Positions 36,818 to 46,246 of a stretch of 64,000 bases of DNA are shown one piece after another; the stretch's first letter is position 1; each line of letters starts with the position of its first letter. The DNA comes from Novipirellula artificiosorum (lineage in GTDB: Bacteria; Planctomycetota; Planctomycetia; Pirellulales; Pirellulaceae). The notes under the pieces were generated by a model, which was not told where the DNA came from, ran no database searches, and saw nothing but the letters and a program-made list of their open reading frames with translations. The translations under genes were made by a program, and so were the position numbers. The stretch spans positions 1,361,299 through 1,425,298 of the forward strand of contig NZ_SJPV01000001.1 in NCBI RefSeq assembly GCF_007860135.1, read 5' to 3'.

Positions 36818-39223
36818 TTGTTCCTTTACCCTGCTTTAACGATTGGCTTTCTTTTCGTCGCGGTGCCGTTGTTGGTCCATTTGATCAACATGCTTCGGCA
36901 TCGGCGGCAGAAATGGGCCGCCATGGATTTTCTGCTGGCCAGTTATCGGAAGCAGAAGAAATGGATTCGTTTACGGCAGATTTTGCTGCTGCTTTCTCGG
37001 TTAGCGGTCGCTGCGGTCCTGATTGCGATGCTTTGTGGTTGGACGGGCGGTGGACCGATCTTGGGGGTCCTGGGGGGCAGTACGACGCACCATGTCGTGG
37101 TTTTGGACGACAGCTATTCGATGGGAGACAGCAGCGGCGGCGTGTCGGCCTATGTTCGTTCGCTACAGACGCTCCAGGATCTGACGCGTCGTTTGGCCAG
37201 TGACGATGGCATTCATGAGTTAACGGTGATGCGATCGAGCCGCGCGGCGATGACCGTGCGTGGTGGTAGCGACTCGGGTGACTCCGCTGCTGATTTGTCT
37301 GCCCAAACGATCACTTCCGACGCTCGGTTGATTAACCGCGTGATGTCAACCGAAGTTTCGCCGATTCAAACCGACTTGGTTGCCGCGCTCGATCTTGCAG
37401 GAGAGTTGATTCGCACCGCGCCGGCCGACCAGAAGGTCCTGTACATCGCCAGTGATTTTCGGCAGCGTGATTGGGCTTCCCCTCAACGAATCGCGGAATC
37501 GATGCGTGCAATCTCCAGTGATGACGTCTCGATTCGGATGATCGATTGTGCGATCCAGCCCGTATCCAATTTGGCCGTGACGGACATTGCTCCGGTTCGG
37601 GATGTTTGGGTCGCGGGAGTGCCGGTCGTCGTCAATGCGACCCTCCGCAATTATGGGCCCAACAATGTAAGCAACGTTCCGCTTGAAGTGAAGGTCTACC
37701 ATTACTCGGCGGAACTCGGTCAGCCCGACCCGACGTTGGCCGTCAGCGGCCGAGTCGAATCGTTGCCTGCCTTGGTGATCGAATCGCTGGAAGCGGGAGC
37801 CGAAATCACCAAGACGTTTCAGGTATTCATCGCCGAACAGGGGACTCACGCGATCGAAGTCTCGCTTCCCGAGGATTCGCTGGCCATCGACAATTCGCGA
37901 ACGTGTACGTTACCGCTATCGGATGCCGAGAAGGTTCTGATCGTCGATGGCAGCACGGATGGGCGTGGCGCTTATCACGTGGCCTCGGTACTCGATCCCG
38001 GCAGCCAAGTGCGTATCGGTGCGATTCCCGACATCCAGCCGCTCTCGTTCTTGCGATCGGCAACGGCTGAGACTTTGGCCACCTATCGCGCCATCTACCT
38101 TATCGATGTGCCGGAGATCAGCGAGAATGTCGCGGATGCGCTCGATCGGTATGTACGACTTGGGGGCGGATTGGCTTGGTTTCTTGGCAACGAGATCAAC
38201 AAGGATTCTTACAACGAACAGCTTCTTGCCGGTGACCGGCGCCTCTTGCCGCTTCCGCTAGAGACGCAAACCGATGTTCCGCCGCCCTCGGAAGCATCGT
38301 CTGCGGATGTGATCTTTGGTGACGCACCAGAGCTTCTTGCACCTCTGCGAGCCGGTGGTGATGCCGCCCTTTCGTTGATCGGTTTGTCTCGTTCATGGAC
38401 GCTCGAAACGCCAAGCCTTGAGCAACCGGATGATACCGATCGACCGCGAGTCCGCGTCGCGATTCAACGCCGTGACGGTGCGCCGCTCGTCACCCAGCAT
38501 GACGTTGACCGGGGGCGAATCATCACGGTGCTAACCGGATTGGATGGGAGCTGGACGAATTGGCCGGGTGACCCCACGTTTGTTGTCTTCCTGCTGCAAG
38601 CGAATGCAGATTTGTGGAGTGGTGCGGCTCCGCCAACCCAGCGGTTTATCGATGAGGCCGTGAATCGTCAGGTAGCACTTTCTGCCTACGCGCCCGAAGC
38701 GACCTACGTGCCCGCCGCGATGGAACCACCACGCGTGCCGATTGAAGTGGCGGCGAATGTGATCGAAGATGCTGCGGAGCCTTTTGCTTCGATCGCTCAA
38801 TTCGCGTGGGATCCTACCGAATTGGTCATTGACGGCGAAGCGAACCTGAATGATCTGTTGCGGCCTGGCATCGCCGAATGGGTCTTGACCCGTAGCGACG
38901 GACGTGGCCAAGTCATCCCCGTCGCCTCGGTCCTTCGTACCGGCGAAGGGGATTTGCGGCGTGCGGATTCCGCAGCGATTCAGCAGGACTTGTTGCCCAT
39001 CGAGGTCAAGTTTTTGTCCAGCGATGATTGGACCGCGCAGTACCAAACGGCTGGCAGTTCGACGTTGGCCTTGCTGTTGCTCGGTTTGCTCGGCACACTG
39101 CTTGCCGCCGAGCAGACGCTTGCGTACTGGGCAAGTTATCACGCGCCTGCAAGCGGAACACAAAAATCAAAACGGTCCTTTTTAAATCACCAAGGACCGT
39201 TTTCTGTCCGAGGTGGACGATGA
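36818..39223 (+). CDS. BatA-domain / VWA membrane protein
   Basis: 801 residues. The start is a TTG at 36818, which places the N-terminal BatA helix (FLYPALTIGFLFVAVPLLVHLIN) exactly where the family begins; an in-frame TGA at 36794 excludes an upstream start. There is no Shine-Dalgarno sequence, only C-rich spacer after the heptamer array. Second helix about 54-72. A VWA motif of the DxSxS type (D97-D-S-Y-S) follows, then a beta-rich large domain, and a last helix near 740-760. The C-terminal tail is basic. The gene overlaps the next VWA gene by 4 bp (ATGA), and a 12-bp hairpin lies within its last codons. Role: membrane partner of MoxR. Confidence 0.85.
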   Translation: MFLYPALTIGFLFVAVPLLVHLINMLRHRRQKWAAMDFLLASYRKQKKWIRLRQILLLLSRLAVAAVLIAMLCGWTGGGPILGVLGGSTTHHVVVLDDSYSMGDSSGGVSAYVRSLQTLQDLTRRLASDDGIHELTVMRSSRAAMTVRGGSDSGDSAADLSAQTITSDARLINRVMSTEVSPIQTDLVAALDLAGELIRTAPADQKVLYIASDFRQRDWASPQRIAESMRAISSDDVSIRMIDCAIQPVSNLAVTDIAPVRDVWVAGVPVVVNATLRNYGPNNVSNVPLEVKVYHYSAELGQPDPTLAVSGRVESLPALVIESLEAGAEITKTFQVFIAEQGTHAIEVSLPEDSLAIDNSRTCTLPLSDAEKVLIVDGSTDGRGAYHVASVLDPGSQVRIGAIPDIQPLSFLRSATAETLATYRAIYLIDVPEISENVADALDRYVRLGGGLAWFLGNEINKDSYNEQLLAGDRRLLPLPLETQTDVPPPSEASSADVIFGDAPELLAPLRAGGDAALSLIGLSRSWTLETPSLEQPDDTDRPRVRVAIQRRDGAPLVTQHDVDRGRIITVLTGLDGSWTNWPGDPTFVVFLLQANADLWSGAAPPTQRFIDEAVNRQVALSAYAPEATYVPAAMEPPRVPIEVAANVIEDAAEPFASIAQFAWDPTELVIDGEANLNDLLRPGIAEWVLTRSDGRGQVIPVASVLRTGEGDLRRADSAAIQQDLLPIEVKFLSSDDWTAQYQTAGSSTLALLLLGLLGTLLAAEQTLAYWASYHAPASGTQKSKRSFLNHQGPFSVRGGR
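39169..39203 (+). promoter_or_regulatory. 12-bp perfect hairpin at the BatA/VWA gene junction
   Basis: AAAACGGTCCTT (39169-39180) and AAGGACCGTTTT (39192-39203) pair perfectly with an 11-base loop, ending 16 bp before the next start codon. The right arm ends in TTTT. It is inside the coding sequence of the BatA gene. It could be an intra-operon attenuator or could control access to the next ribosome-binding site (AGGTGG at 39211-39216). Confidence 0.55.
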
Positions 39224-41988
39224 ATGAAATGATCAACGAATCGATTGGCCACGGCACGCAACAAGTGGTCTACGAATTCGCGCGGGCGTCGACGCTTGAA
39301 GGTTGGTGGTCTTGGGCCCTGCTGATCGGTTCGCTGGCTGCGCTGTTGTTCGTTTCCGTACGGCTCTATCGTCGCGATGTCGCCGAATTGCCAAAGCTGA
39401 CACGGTGGACCTTGATCTGGCTCAGACTACTGACGATCGCCTCGCTGATCTTTTTCTTCTTCGATTTGCATCGGCGAACCGAGCGGCGGGTAACGCGACC
39501 GAGTGAGGTGGTGATCCTGGTCGACACCAGCCAGAGTATGTCGCTGCCCGTTGGCGCGATCGCCAGTACCGAGACGCGAGCGGAACGAGCGGCTCGGGTC
39601 TTAGCCGAATCGGATCTCTTGTCGCGGCTTGAGCAGGAGCACCGGGTCAGCGTCTATGCGTTTGACCAAGCCAGCGCCCCCCAATTGCTTGAAACCCGTG
39701 GCGGATTTTTTGAGACCCGCGAGGATGACGAGGCCGATTCCTCGTCGTCATCGTTTTCGACCTTGGCGGTCGTCGGCTCGTTGCTTGTGGCCCTCGGGGT
39801 GTTGCTGTCCGCGCTGTCGTTGTTGGTCGGAGCGGCGGGTCGGACTCAGGCGGTGCCTTGGCTGCTGGCCGCGACAGCCACCTCGTTGGTGCTCGGTGTG
39901 ATCGTGCTCGGCAGTGTCTACGCGGTGCATACGGACCAATCGCTGACGCAAATTCTCGGGGTCAGCGAAGAAGCTGCTGCGACACAACAGGAAAAGGCTC
40001 CAGCGGAACCGAGCACGACTCCGGCGCCTGTTCGCGTTGCCGATTGGTCTCAAGCCATCGCGGCCACCGGCTCGCAAAGCCGAATCGGTGATGCGTTGCG
40101 AAGTATCTTGTCGGATTTTGACCCCTCGACGCTATCCGGCATCGTCGTCATGACCGACGGCCAAAATAACGGAGGCGTTGGGACCGGAGCCGCGATCGCA
40201 GCCGCACGACGAAGCGAAGTTGCCATCTTCCCGGTTGGCCTAGGCAGCAGCAGTGCCCCAGTGAACGTACGGGTCGTCGATCTTGACGCTCCGCGACGCG
40301 TCTACCCCGGTGATAAATTCGCGGTTACTGCGATGCTACAAGCCAGCGGGCCAAACAACCTGGAAGTCGATGTTCAATTGCTGGACCAACTTGATCCTTC
40401 GGCTACCAGTGGCATGAATGCAGCGGACGAATCCTCAACGAGTTTTGGGGAAGTGGTGGATAGTCAAAAAGTGAAAGTCGCCAGCGACGGAACGTTGACC
40501 TCCGTCCGCTTCGAGATCGAACCCGAGACCGTGGGCCGTCGCCGCTTGGCGATTCGTGTTGTTGCACCCGAGGAAGACCAGAACCAACGTGACGATGCCC
40601 GATCCGCTCGATACGAAGTGGTGGCGAAGAAGTTGCGCGTCCTCGCCATCGCCGGGGGGCCAACTCGCGAATACCGTTTCGTGCGAAACTTGTTGTTTCG
40701 TGATAAGTCGATCGAGCTTCATGTTTGGTTGCAAACGGGAAGACCCGGCATGAGTCAAGATGCCGATCGCGTGCTCGATCAGTTCCCCGCGAAGCCAGAG
40801 GAATTGTTCGAGTACGATACGATCATCGCGTTCGATCCCGATTGGACAGCGATCAATGCCGATTCGCTTGACCTGCTCGATCGATGGCTTAGCCAGCAAG
40901 CCGGTGGACTGATCCTGATCGCGGGGCCGGTCTACCATCCCCAATGGACAAGGCTGAGGACCGATCCGCGGGTGAGCCGCATTTCGGGGTTCTTCCCGGT
41001 CAATTTGTCGACGCGTGGAGCTCTACTCGCAGGCGGTCGGCAAGGTGGCGAGAATTCGTGGCCTTTCCAATTTACCCCCGAAGCGCGGCGAGCTGAGTTT
41101 TTATGGATTGCGGAAGATCCGGCCGACAGTTTTGATGCTTGGGAACAATTTGGCGGTGTCTACGATTTCGTTGGCGTGAAAACGGCAAAACCCGGTGCCA
41201 AGGTTTATGCCTACTTTTCCGATCCCACCACCGAGGTTGGCGGATCGCTGCCTGTTTATTTGGCATCGCATTTCTACGGTGCGGGTCGCGTCTACTTTCA
41301 GGGCAGCGGTGAGATCTGGCGACTGCGCGGGGAAAGTGATGCTTATTTCGATAGCTACTACACCAAGTTGGTCCGCTGGGTGAGTGAAGGCCGTTTGATG
41401 CGTGACAGTACCCGAGGTGTGTTGCTGGTCGATACATCGCGAGCGATGGTCGGGGAAACGGTCACGGTGCGTGCCATTCTGAGCGACGACCAATTCGAAC
41501 CCCTCGACGTCCCCCAAGTCGCAGCCAAGTTGTTGTCCCCGAGTGGCCGTATCGAAGATATCTCGCTGTTGCCGCTGAAAGGCGAGCCCCGACCGGGTAC
41601 CTACGGCGGTCGTTTTGTCGTTCGCGAAGCGGGAAGCTATGAATTGTTGCTAACGCTCGGTGATGCATTAGAGGAACAAGTCCTTCGTCAAAGCGTGCAG
41701 GTGCGGCTGCCGACCGTAGAACTCGAGCGACCGCGACGGAACGATGGGGAACTCAAACAACTCGCCGAGATGACCGCGGGTGTTTACACCGCCGTCGATC
41801 CCGATACGACCAACGATCAGGTCAGAAAAACATTGACGGCAGAGCTAAAACCGCAACCGCAAACCACGATCTTGCCTGGCACCCCTGACATCGATTTCAA
41901 TCGTCGCCGCAACGTCGTGCTGATGTGGCTGATTGCGATGATGCTGACCATGGAATGGGTGACAAGGCGACTCCACCGGTTGGCATAG
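39220..41988 (+). CDS. VWA domain membrane protein with a glutamine-amidotransferase-like domain
   Basis: 922 residues from the ATG at 39220, overlapping the BatA stop (ATGA) with AGGTGG four bases upstream. Two helices (about 28-46 and 67-84) precede the VWA motif of the DxSxS type (D102-T-S-Q-S). Unusually the VWA domain appears split: two hydrophobic helices at about 182-206 and 211-236 come before its second half (SGIVVMTDGQNNGG, about 307-320). Residues about 480-600 (VLAIAGGPTREYRFV, and AGPVYHPQW) resemble a class I glutamine-amidotransferase-like fold without an obvious catalytic Cys. A beta-rich section and a last helix follow. This architecture is typical of large planctomycete MoxR-cluster proteins. 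Confidence 0.83.
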   Translation: MNEMINESIGHGTQQVVYEFARASTLEGWWSWALLIGSLAALLFVSVRLYRRDVAELPKLTRWTLIWLRLLTIASLIFFFFDLHRRTERRVTRPSEVVILVDTSQSMSLPVGAIASTETRAERAARVLAESDLLSRLEQEHRVSVYAFDQASAPQLLETRGGFFETREDDEADSSSSSFSTLAVVGSLLVALGVLLSALSLLVGAAGRTQAVPWLLAATATSLVLGVIVLGSVYAVHTDQSLTQILGVSEEAAATQQEKAPAEPSTTPAPVRVADWSQAIAATGSQSRIGDALRSILSDFDPSTLSGIVVMTDGQNNGGVGTGAAIAAARRSEVAIFPVGLGSSSAPVNVRVVDLDAPRRVYPGDKFAVTAMLQASGPNNLEVDVQLLDQLDPSATSGMNAADESSTSFGEVVDSQKVKVASDGTLTSVRFEIEPETVGRRRLAIRVVAPEEDQNQRDDARSARYEVVAKKLRVLAIAGGPTREYRFVRNLLFRDKSIELHVWLQTGRPGMSQDADRVLDQFPAKPEELFEYDTIIAFDPDWTAINADSLDLLDRWLSQQAGGLILIAGPVYHPQWTRLRTDPRVSRISGFFPVNLSTRGALLAGGRQGGENSWPFQFTPEARRAEFLWIAEDPADSFDAWEQFGGVYDFVGVKTAKPGAKVYAYFSDPTTEVGGSLPVYLASHFYGAGRVYFQGSGEIWRLRGESDAYFDSYYTKLVRWVSEGRLMRDSTRGVLLVDTSRAMVGETVTVRAILSDDQFEPLDVPQVAAKLLSPSGRIEDISLLPLKGEPRPGTYGGRFVVREAGSYELLLTLGDALEEQVLRQSVQVRLPTVELERPRRNDGELKQLAEMTAGVYTAVDPDTTNDQVRKTLTAELKPQPQTTILPGTPDIDFNRRRNVVLMWLIAMMLTMEWVTRRLHRLA

Positions 41989-42140
41989 GGCTTTCGTCGT
42001 TGGTGAGCACGCCGCGGCTGCTTTGCTATAGCTAAGAAGGTGGGTTCACGATGGTGAGCCGTGTTCGCAATTCGACACTATGCTAAACTACGTTATCTTG
42101 GCGCCCTTTTCATTGCCTTTCCTTTCGATTGTTTTTCTCG

Positions 42141-44525
42141 ATGGCCAAACCGTCTTCGCTTGATCCGAAACTTCGCGAATTGATCGATTTGCTGCGGCAA
42201 CAGATTCGCCGCTATGTCGTCATTGATTCTTTGTTAGCAATCGCCGCGGTCATTTTGACCGCATTTTGGATTGGATTGGCGTTGGATTATGGCCCCGTGT
42301 TACTTGGCGGGACAGAGATGCCGCCGCTGGCGAGAGCCATTTTGTTGATGTTGGTTGCGGGCACGGTCATCGCGATCACCGCTCGAATGTTGATGGGTCG
42401 GTTACGTCGGCCGCTTCCGGACGACAGTTTGGCGCTGTTGGTCGAACGTCAACATCCTAACCTTGGCGGCCGGCTGATCACGACGGTCCAGTTAAGTGAA
42501 GCGACACGGGAAGGGGATTCGCATTCGCCCGAGTTGCTTCAACGCGTCCACCGACAGACAGCCGCAGCCATCGACGAAGTCGAGACGCATCGAGTCTTTT
42601 CGTGGCAACCGATCCTGCGCAAATCGATGCTGGTCGCGCCATTGGCGTTGGCAGCAATCGGGCTGCTCTTGATCAGCCCCCAAGCATTCGGCCGAGCGGC
42701 GGGCCGTTTGACGCTGCTTTCGAATGAACCCTGGCCAAGACGCGCTCATCTTGAGATGGTCGGGATCGAGTTACCGGTGATCTCTGCTGCGGAAGAAGAT
42801 GCCTTGCCCCCTGAATTGATTCCGTTCGTGGACAACAAGCTCCGACTGCCTAAGGGTAGCAGCGGAACACTTCGAATTCGTGCCAAGGCCGACGACGCCG
42901 AAGTCCCGGTGGTTTGCACCGTCTATTATCGCAGCGAGGATGGCACGCGGGGACAATCCAACATGCGGCGAATCGGTCGCGTGGTTGACGGTTATCAATC
43001 GTTTGTGCTTGACGGTCCGCCACTGGCGGGGTTAAGCGAATCGCTCTCGATCAGCGTTCGTGGGCTTGATGATCGATTAGCGGAATACCAGATCGACGCG
43101 GTCACCCCACCTGCTATCACGAACATGGAGGTCTCGGTCCGCTATCCCGATTACCTGCGCAGTGAGGGTTCCTCTTCCTATGACTTGCAAACCCGTTATC
43201 AAGCAGGACTTCGGCTTCGCGAAGGTAGCGACGTTGTCCTGACGGCCACAAGCAATGTTCCGCTGAGTGAGTCCGATGTTGTGCTGCGGACCGATTCCGG
43301 CGCGACCGAAGCGATTGAGTTGACACCCAACAAGGATCACCGTCAAAACCAAGTTATGATCGAGAATTTTAGCCGTGCGACGGCGATTCGGATCGTGCCA
43401 CGAGATTGGGAGGGCATTTCGGCTCAGGCCCCTTATCGCTACTACCTTGGCGTGATCACCGACGAGGCCCCCGAAGTACGATTGCGGCTGAAGGGGATCG
43501 GGACTGCGGTGACTCCGATCGCCAAGATCCCGTTTGAGGTTGTGGCAACCGACGACTACGGGGTCGAGTCGTTGCAAGTGACCGCTGCGACGATGGTCAA
43601 GGCAGAGCCAGGGAAGAGCGACGCCGCCCCCACCGAGTCTGCCGACGCAGCGTGGACGAACGAGTCCGCCTCGGTCAGCGTGCCATTGAGGTGGGATCGC
43701 GCAGGAAATGCGAATTCCGAAATCGACTTGCGAGACGATGCTGCATCGGGGCGTTTGCCTGAGCTCCGTCCGGACGAAGCCATCAGCGTGTTTGCCGAAG
43801 CTGACGATGCTTACGACCTCGGACAGCCGCATTTGACGCGTAGCGAGCTCTTCCGTTTGCAGATCGTCACACCTGAGAAGTTGCTGGCACTTTTGGAGCG
43901 GCGCGAACTCGGCCTACGAACGCGGTTGGAACAAACCATCGATGAGACCCGTCATTTACGAGACACGCTCGATCTATTGCGTTCGCAAGGATTCGAAGAC
44001 GTCGTGGAGGGTGAATTGGGCGAGGATGCTGCGGGGGCTCTCGGCGACCAAAACGACGCGACGCATGCCAAGCAAGTGAGACGGCTTCGGGTGCAACAAT
44101 CAGGGCTTCAGGCGAACAAGACGTCCGAGGAACTCACTGGGATCGCTGCATCGCTTGACGATTTGCTTGAAGAAATGATCAACAATCGTGTGGATTCGGC
44201 GGATCGCCGGGAACGGATCGGATCCGGCGTGCGTGATCCGCTGAAGAACATCGTTGGAGGACCGCTGGAAACGCTGAAACGCCAAATTCGGGAACTCGAA
44301 ACGCTGCGAGATCAGCCCGTTGAAGCGAGCGCGAAAGCGACGGATTCGGTTCAAACCGCGGAAGAGGTCCTGCTGCAATTGACCGCGGTGTTGGAAAAGA
44401 TGCTTGACCTGGAAAGCTACAACGAAATCCTTGATATGGTTCGTCAGTTGATCGAGGACGAAACGACGCTGCTTGAGGAAACGAAAAAAGAGCAGAAGAA
44501 GCGAGTCATGGATTTGTTTAAATAG
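42141..44525 (+). CDS. Large membrane protein of the MoxR/VWA cluster (DUF4175-like)
   Basis: 794 residues from the ATG at 42141; a TTG at 42129 is in frame. Two transmembrane helices near the start (about 27-51 and 63-84) and a third at about 160-185 are followed by an extracytoplasmic beta-rich region with repeated domain-like stretches (about 200-560). The last 200 residues are helical and highly charged, with coiled-coil character (LRTRLEQTIDETRHLRDTL, LEEMINNRVDSADRRE). This plan is reminiscent of DUF4175-type proteins, but I do not recognise it for certain. It is 152 bp after the VWA gene and 20 bp before the next gene. Probably part of the same membrane complex. Confidence 0.75.
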   Translation: MAKPSSLDPKLRELIDLLRQQIRRYVVIDSLLAIAAVILTAFWIGLALDYGPVLLGGTEMPPLARAILLMLVAGTVIAITARMLMGRLRRPLPDDSLALLVERQHPNLGGRLITTVQLSEATREGDSHSPELLQRVHRQTAAAIDEVETHRVFSWQPILRKSMLVAPLALAAIGLLLISPQAFGRAAGRLTLLSNEPWPRRAHLEMVGIELPVISAAEEDALPPELIPFVDNKLRLPKGSSGTLRIRAKADDAEVPVVCTVYYRSEDGTRGQSNMRRIGRVVDGYQSFVLDGPPLAGLSESLSISVRGLDDRLAEYQIDAVTPPAITNMEVSVRYPDYLRSEGSSSYDLQTRYQAGLRLREGSDVVLTATSNVPLSESDVVLRTDSGATEAIELTPNKDHRQNQVMIENFSRATAIRIVPRDWEGISAQAPYRYYLGVITDEAPEVRLRLKGIGTAVTPIAKIPFEVVATDDYGVESLQVTAATMVKAEPGKSDAAPTESADAAWTNESASVSVPLRWDRAGNANSEIDLRDDAASGRLPELRPDEAISVFAEADDAYDLGQPHLTRSELFRLQIVTPEKLLALLERRELGLRTRLEQTIDETRHLRDTLDLLRSQGFEDVVEGELGEDAAGALGDQNDATHAKQVRRLRVQQSGLQANKTSEELTGIAASLDDLLEEMINNRVDSADRRERIGSGVRDPLKNIVGGPLETLKRQIRELETLRDQPVEASAKATDSVQTAEEVLLQLTAVLEKMLDLESYNEILDMVRQLIEDETTLLEETKKEQKKRVMDLFK

Positions 44526-44545
44526 TCTTCGGATCCCCTAAAAGA

Positions 44546-46234
44546 ATGCTCATGAAACTGCCCAAGCACTTGCCGCGAATCGCCATTGTGGTCGTTACCC
44601 TGTTGGTTTCGATGGCTAACACGCTGGCCCAAGAAACGAATTTACCGCAACGTCAATCGGGAGTCGCCGGTCGCTACGAACGACTCGAAGAGTTGCTGCT
44701 GCGATTGGCGGAAATGGAATCCACCGAGAATCCCGAACGCGCGGCGCTGCTGCGCCGTGCAGCGCGTCAATCACGCGACCAGTTTGTGCTGAATAAACTT
44801 CAAACCGCCTCTGCGGCTTTGCTGAACCAGCGGTTCCAAGAAGCGGTCGATAACCAAACCGATGCGAAAGAGGGGCTGGAAAGCTTGTTGCAGTTGTTGA
44901 TGAGTGAAGATCGTTCAAAGCGCATTCGTGATGAAAAAGAACGTATCGCAAACTTGATCAAGAACTTGAAACGGGTCGAGCGTGCCGAGCGTAGCACGCG
45001 TTCGAGGACGGAGAACGGCGCCGACATGAAAGAGGTCGAAGCCGAACAGAAATCCATCACCGAGCGGAGCGAAGCACTCAAAGCCGAGCTGTCGCAAAAT
45101 GACGACGCCGAACAGGAACCGAAGGAGTCCTCCGAAGACGAGAGTTCCGACCAAGCCACTCCCGACGAAAAGGAAACCAACCCAGACAAGCCATCCGATC
45201 CGGCTGGCGAAAAGCCGGAATCCGATTCCGCTCAAAAGCCGAACGATTCGAAGCCAAACAAACCCTCTTCCTCGAAGCCGTCACCACCGCAATCGAAGCC
45301 GTCGGACCAGCAGGCTGATCCCGAGAGCGAATCCGAGCCAAATCCAGATCAGCCAAGGGAAACGCCGCAGGCCAATCCCTCGGAACCATCACCCCCCCAG
45401 CAAGCTCAATCGCCCGAACAACTCGCCCAACAGCAGCTGCAAAAGGCGATTGAGAAAATGCAGGAAGCGGAAAAGGAGCTCGAAACCAGCCAGCGCGACA
45501 AAGCGTCGGAGCGTCAGCGGGAAGCGGAAGAAAATTTGCGGGCGGCCATCGACCGATTGGAACGCATTTTGCGTCAGCTTCGTGAGGAAGAAATGCAGCG
45601 AGAGCTGGCGAAGTTGGAAGCTCGACTGCGCCGAATGGCGGCGATGCAGTCCAAGGTGCTTGACGATACCGTGGCGCTGGCTGCGACTCCAAAAGCACAA
45701 CGAAACCGGCAAACCGACCTGAAAGCGGGCGATTTGGCCTTTGAAGAAAAAAAAATCACCCTCGAAGCGGATCGGGCGATGCTACTATTGCGAGAAGAAG
45801 GATCCAGTGTCGCGTTTCCGGAGGTCGTTTCGCAAATTCGCTTGGACACCACGCATGTAGCCGAGCGATTGGGCGAAACCAAGATTGATGCGGTCACGCA
45901 GGGGATCCAGACGGATATTTTGGCCGCTCTCGAAGAAATGATTGAGGCCTTGCAAAAGGCGCAGCGGGATTTAGAGAAGAAACGACAGGAGCAGCAGGGC
46001 GAACCCCAACAGGGGGGGCAGGAGGAACAGCCGCTGGTCGAAGCGTTGGCGGAATTGAAGTTGCTGCGTACGATGGAAAAGCGAGTGAAAACGACGACCT
46101 CACGCTACTCGGCACTTCTCGAAACGGGCGAATCGTCGATCGCCGAAACGCTGCCGCTGCTACAAGACTTGTCGCTGCGGCAAAATCGTCTGTACCAGAT
46201 CGCTCGAGATTTGGTATTGAAGCGAAACCAGTAA
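44546..46234 (+). CDS. Exported coiled-coil protein with an acidic proline-rich low-complexity region
   Basis: 562 residues, not recognised. A signal peptide (LPRIAIVVVTLLVSMANTLAQ) starts it. Residues about 40-180 are helical. About 185-300 is a low-complexity stretch of Ser, Pro, Lys, Glu and Asp (many KPSD, EPS and PPQ repeats). From about 290 to 365 a long coiled coil rich in Glu, Arg and Gln (QKAIEKMQEAEKELE) follows, then another helical domain and a short Gln-rich stretch. Start alternatives are ATG 44546 and 44552. It lies 20 bp after the preceding gene and 12 bp before the next, so it is part of the same operon and presumably acts in the envelope. Confidence 0.7.
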   Translation: MLMKLPKHLPRIAIVVVTLLVSMANTLAQETNLPQRQSGVAGRYERLEELLLRLAEMESTENPERAALLRRAARQSRDQFVLNKLQTASAALLNQRFQEAVDNQTDAKEGLESLLQLLMSEDRSKRIRDEKERIANLIKNLKRVERAERSTRSRTENGADMKEVEAEQKSITERSEALKAELSQNDDAEQEPKESSEDESSDQATPDEKETNPDKPSDPAGEKPESDSAQKPNDSKPNKPSSSKPSPPQSKPSDQQADPESESEPNPDQPRETPQANPSEPSPPQQAQSPEQLAQQQLQKAIEKMQEAEKELETSQRDKASERQREAEENLRAAIDRLERILRQLREEEMQRELAKLEARLRRMAAMQSKVLDDTVALAATPKAQRNRQTDLKAGDLAFEEKKITLEADRAMLLLREEGSSVAFPEVVSQIRLDTTHVAERLGETKIDAVTQGIQTDILAALEEMIEALQKAQRDLEKKRQEQQGEPQQGGQEEQPLVEALAELKLLRTMEKRVKTTTSRYSALLETGESSIAETLPLLQDLSLRQNRLYQIARDLVLKRNQ

Positions 46235-46246
46235 CAAAACCCGAGG

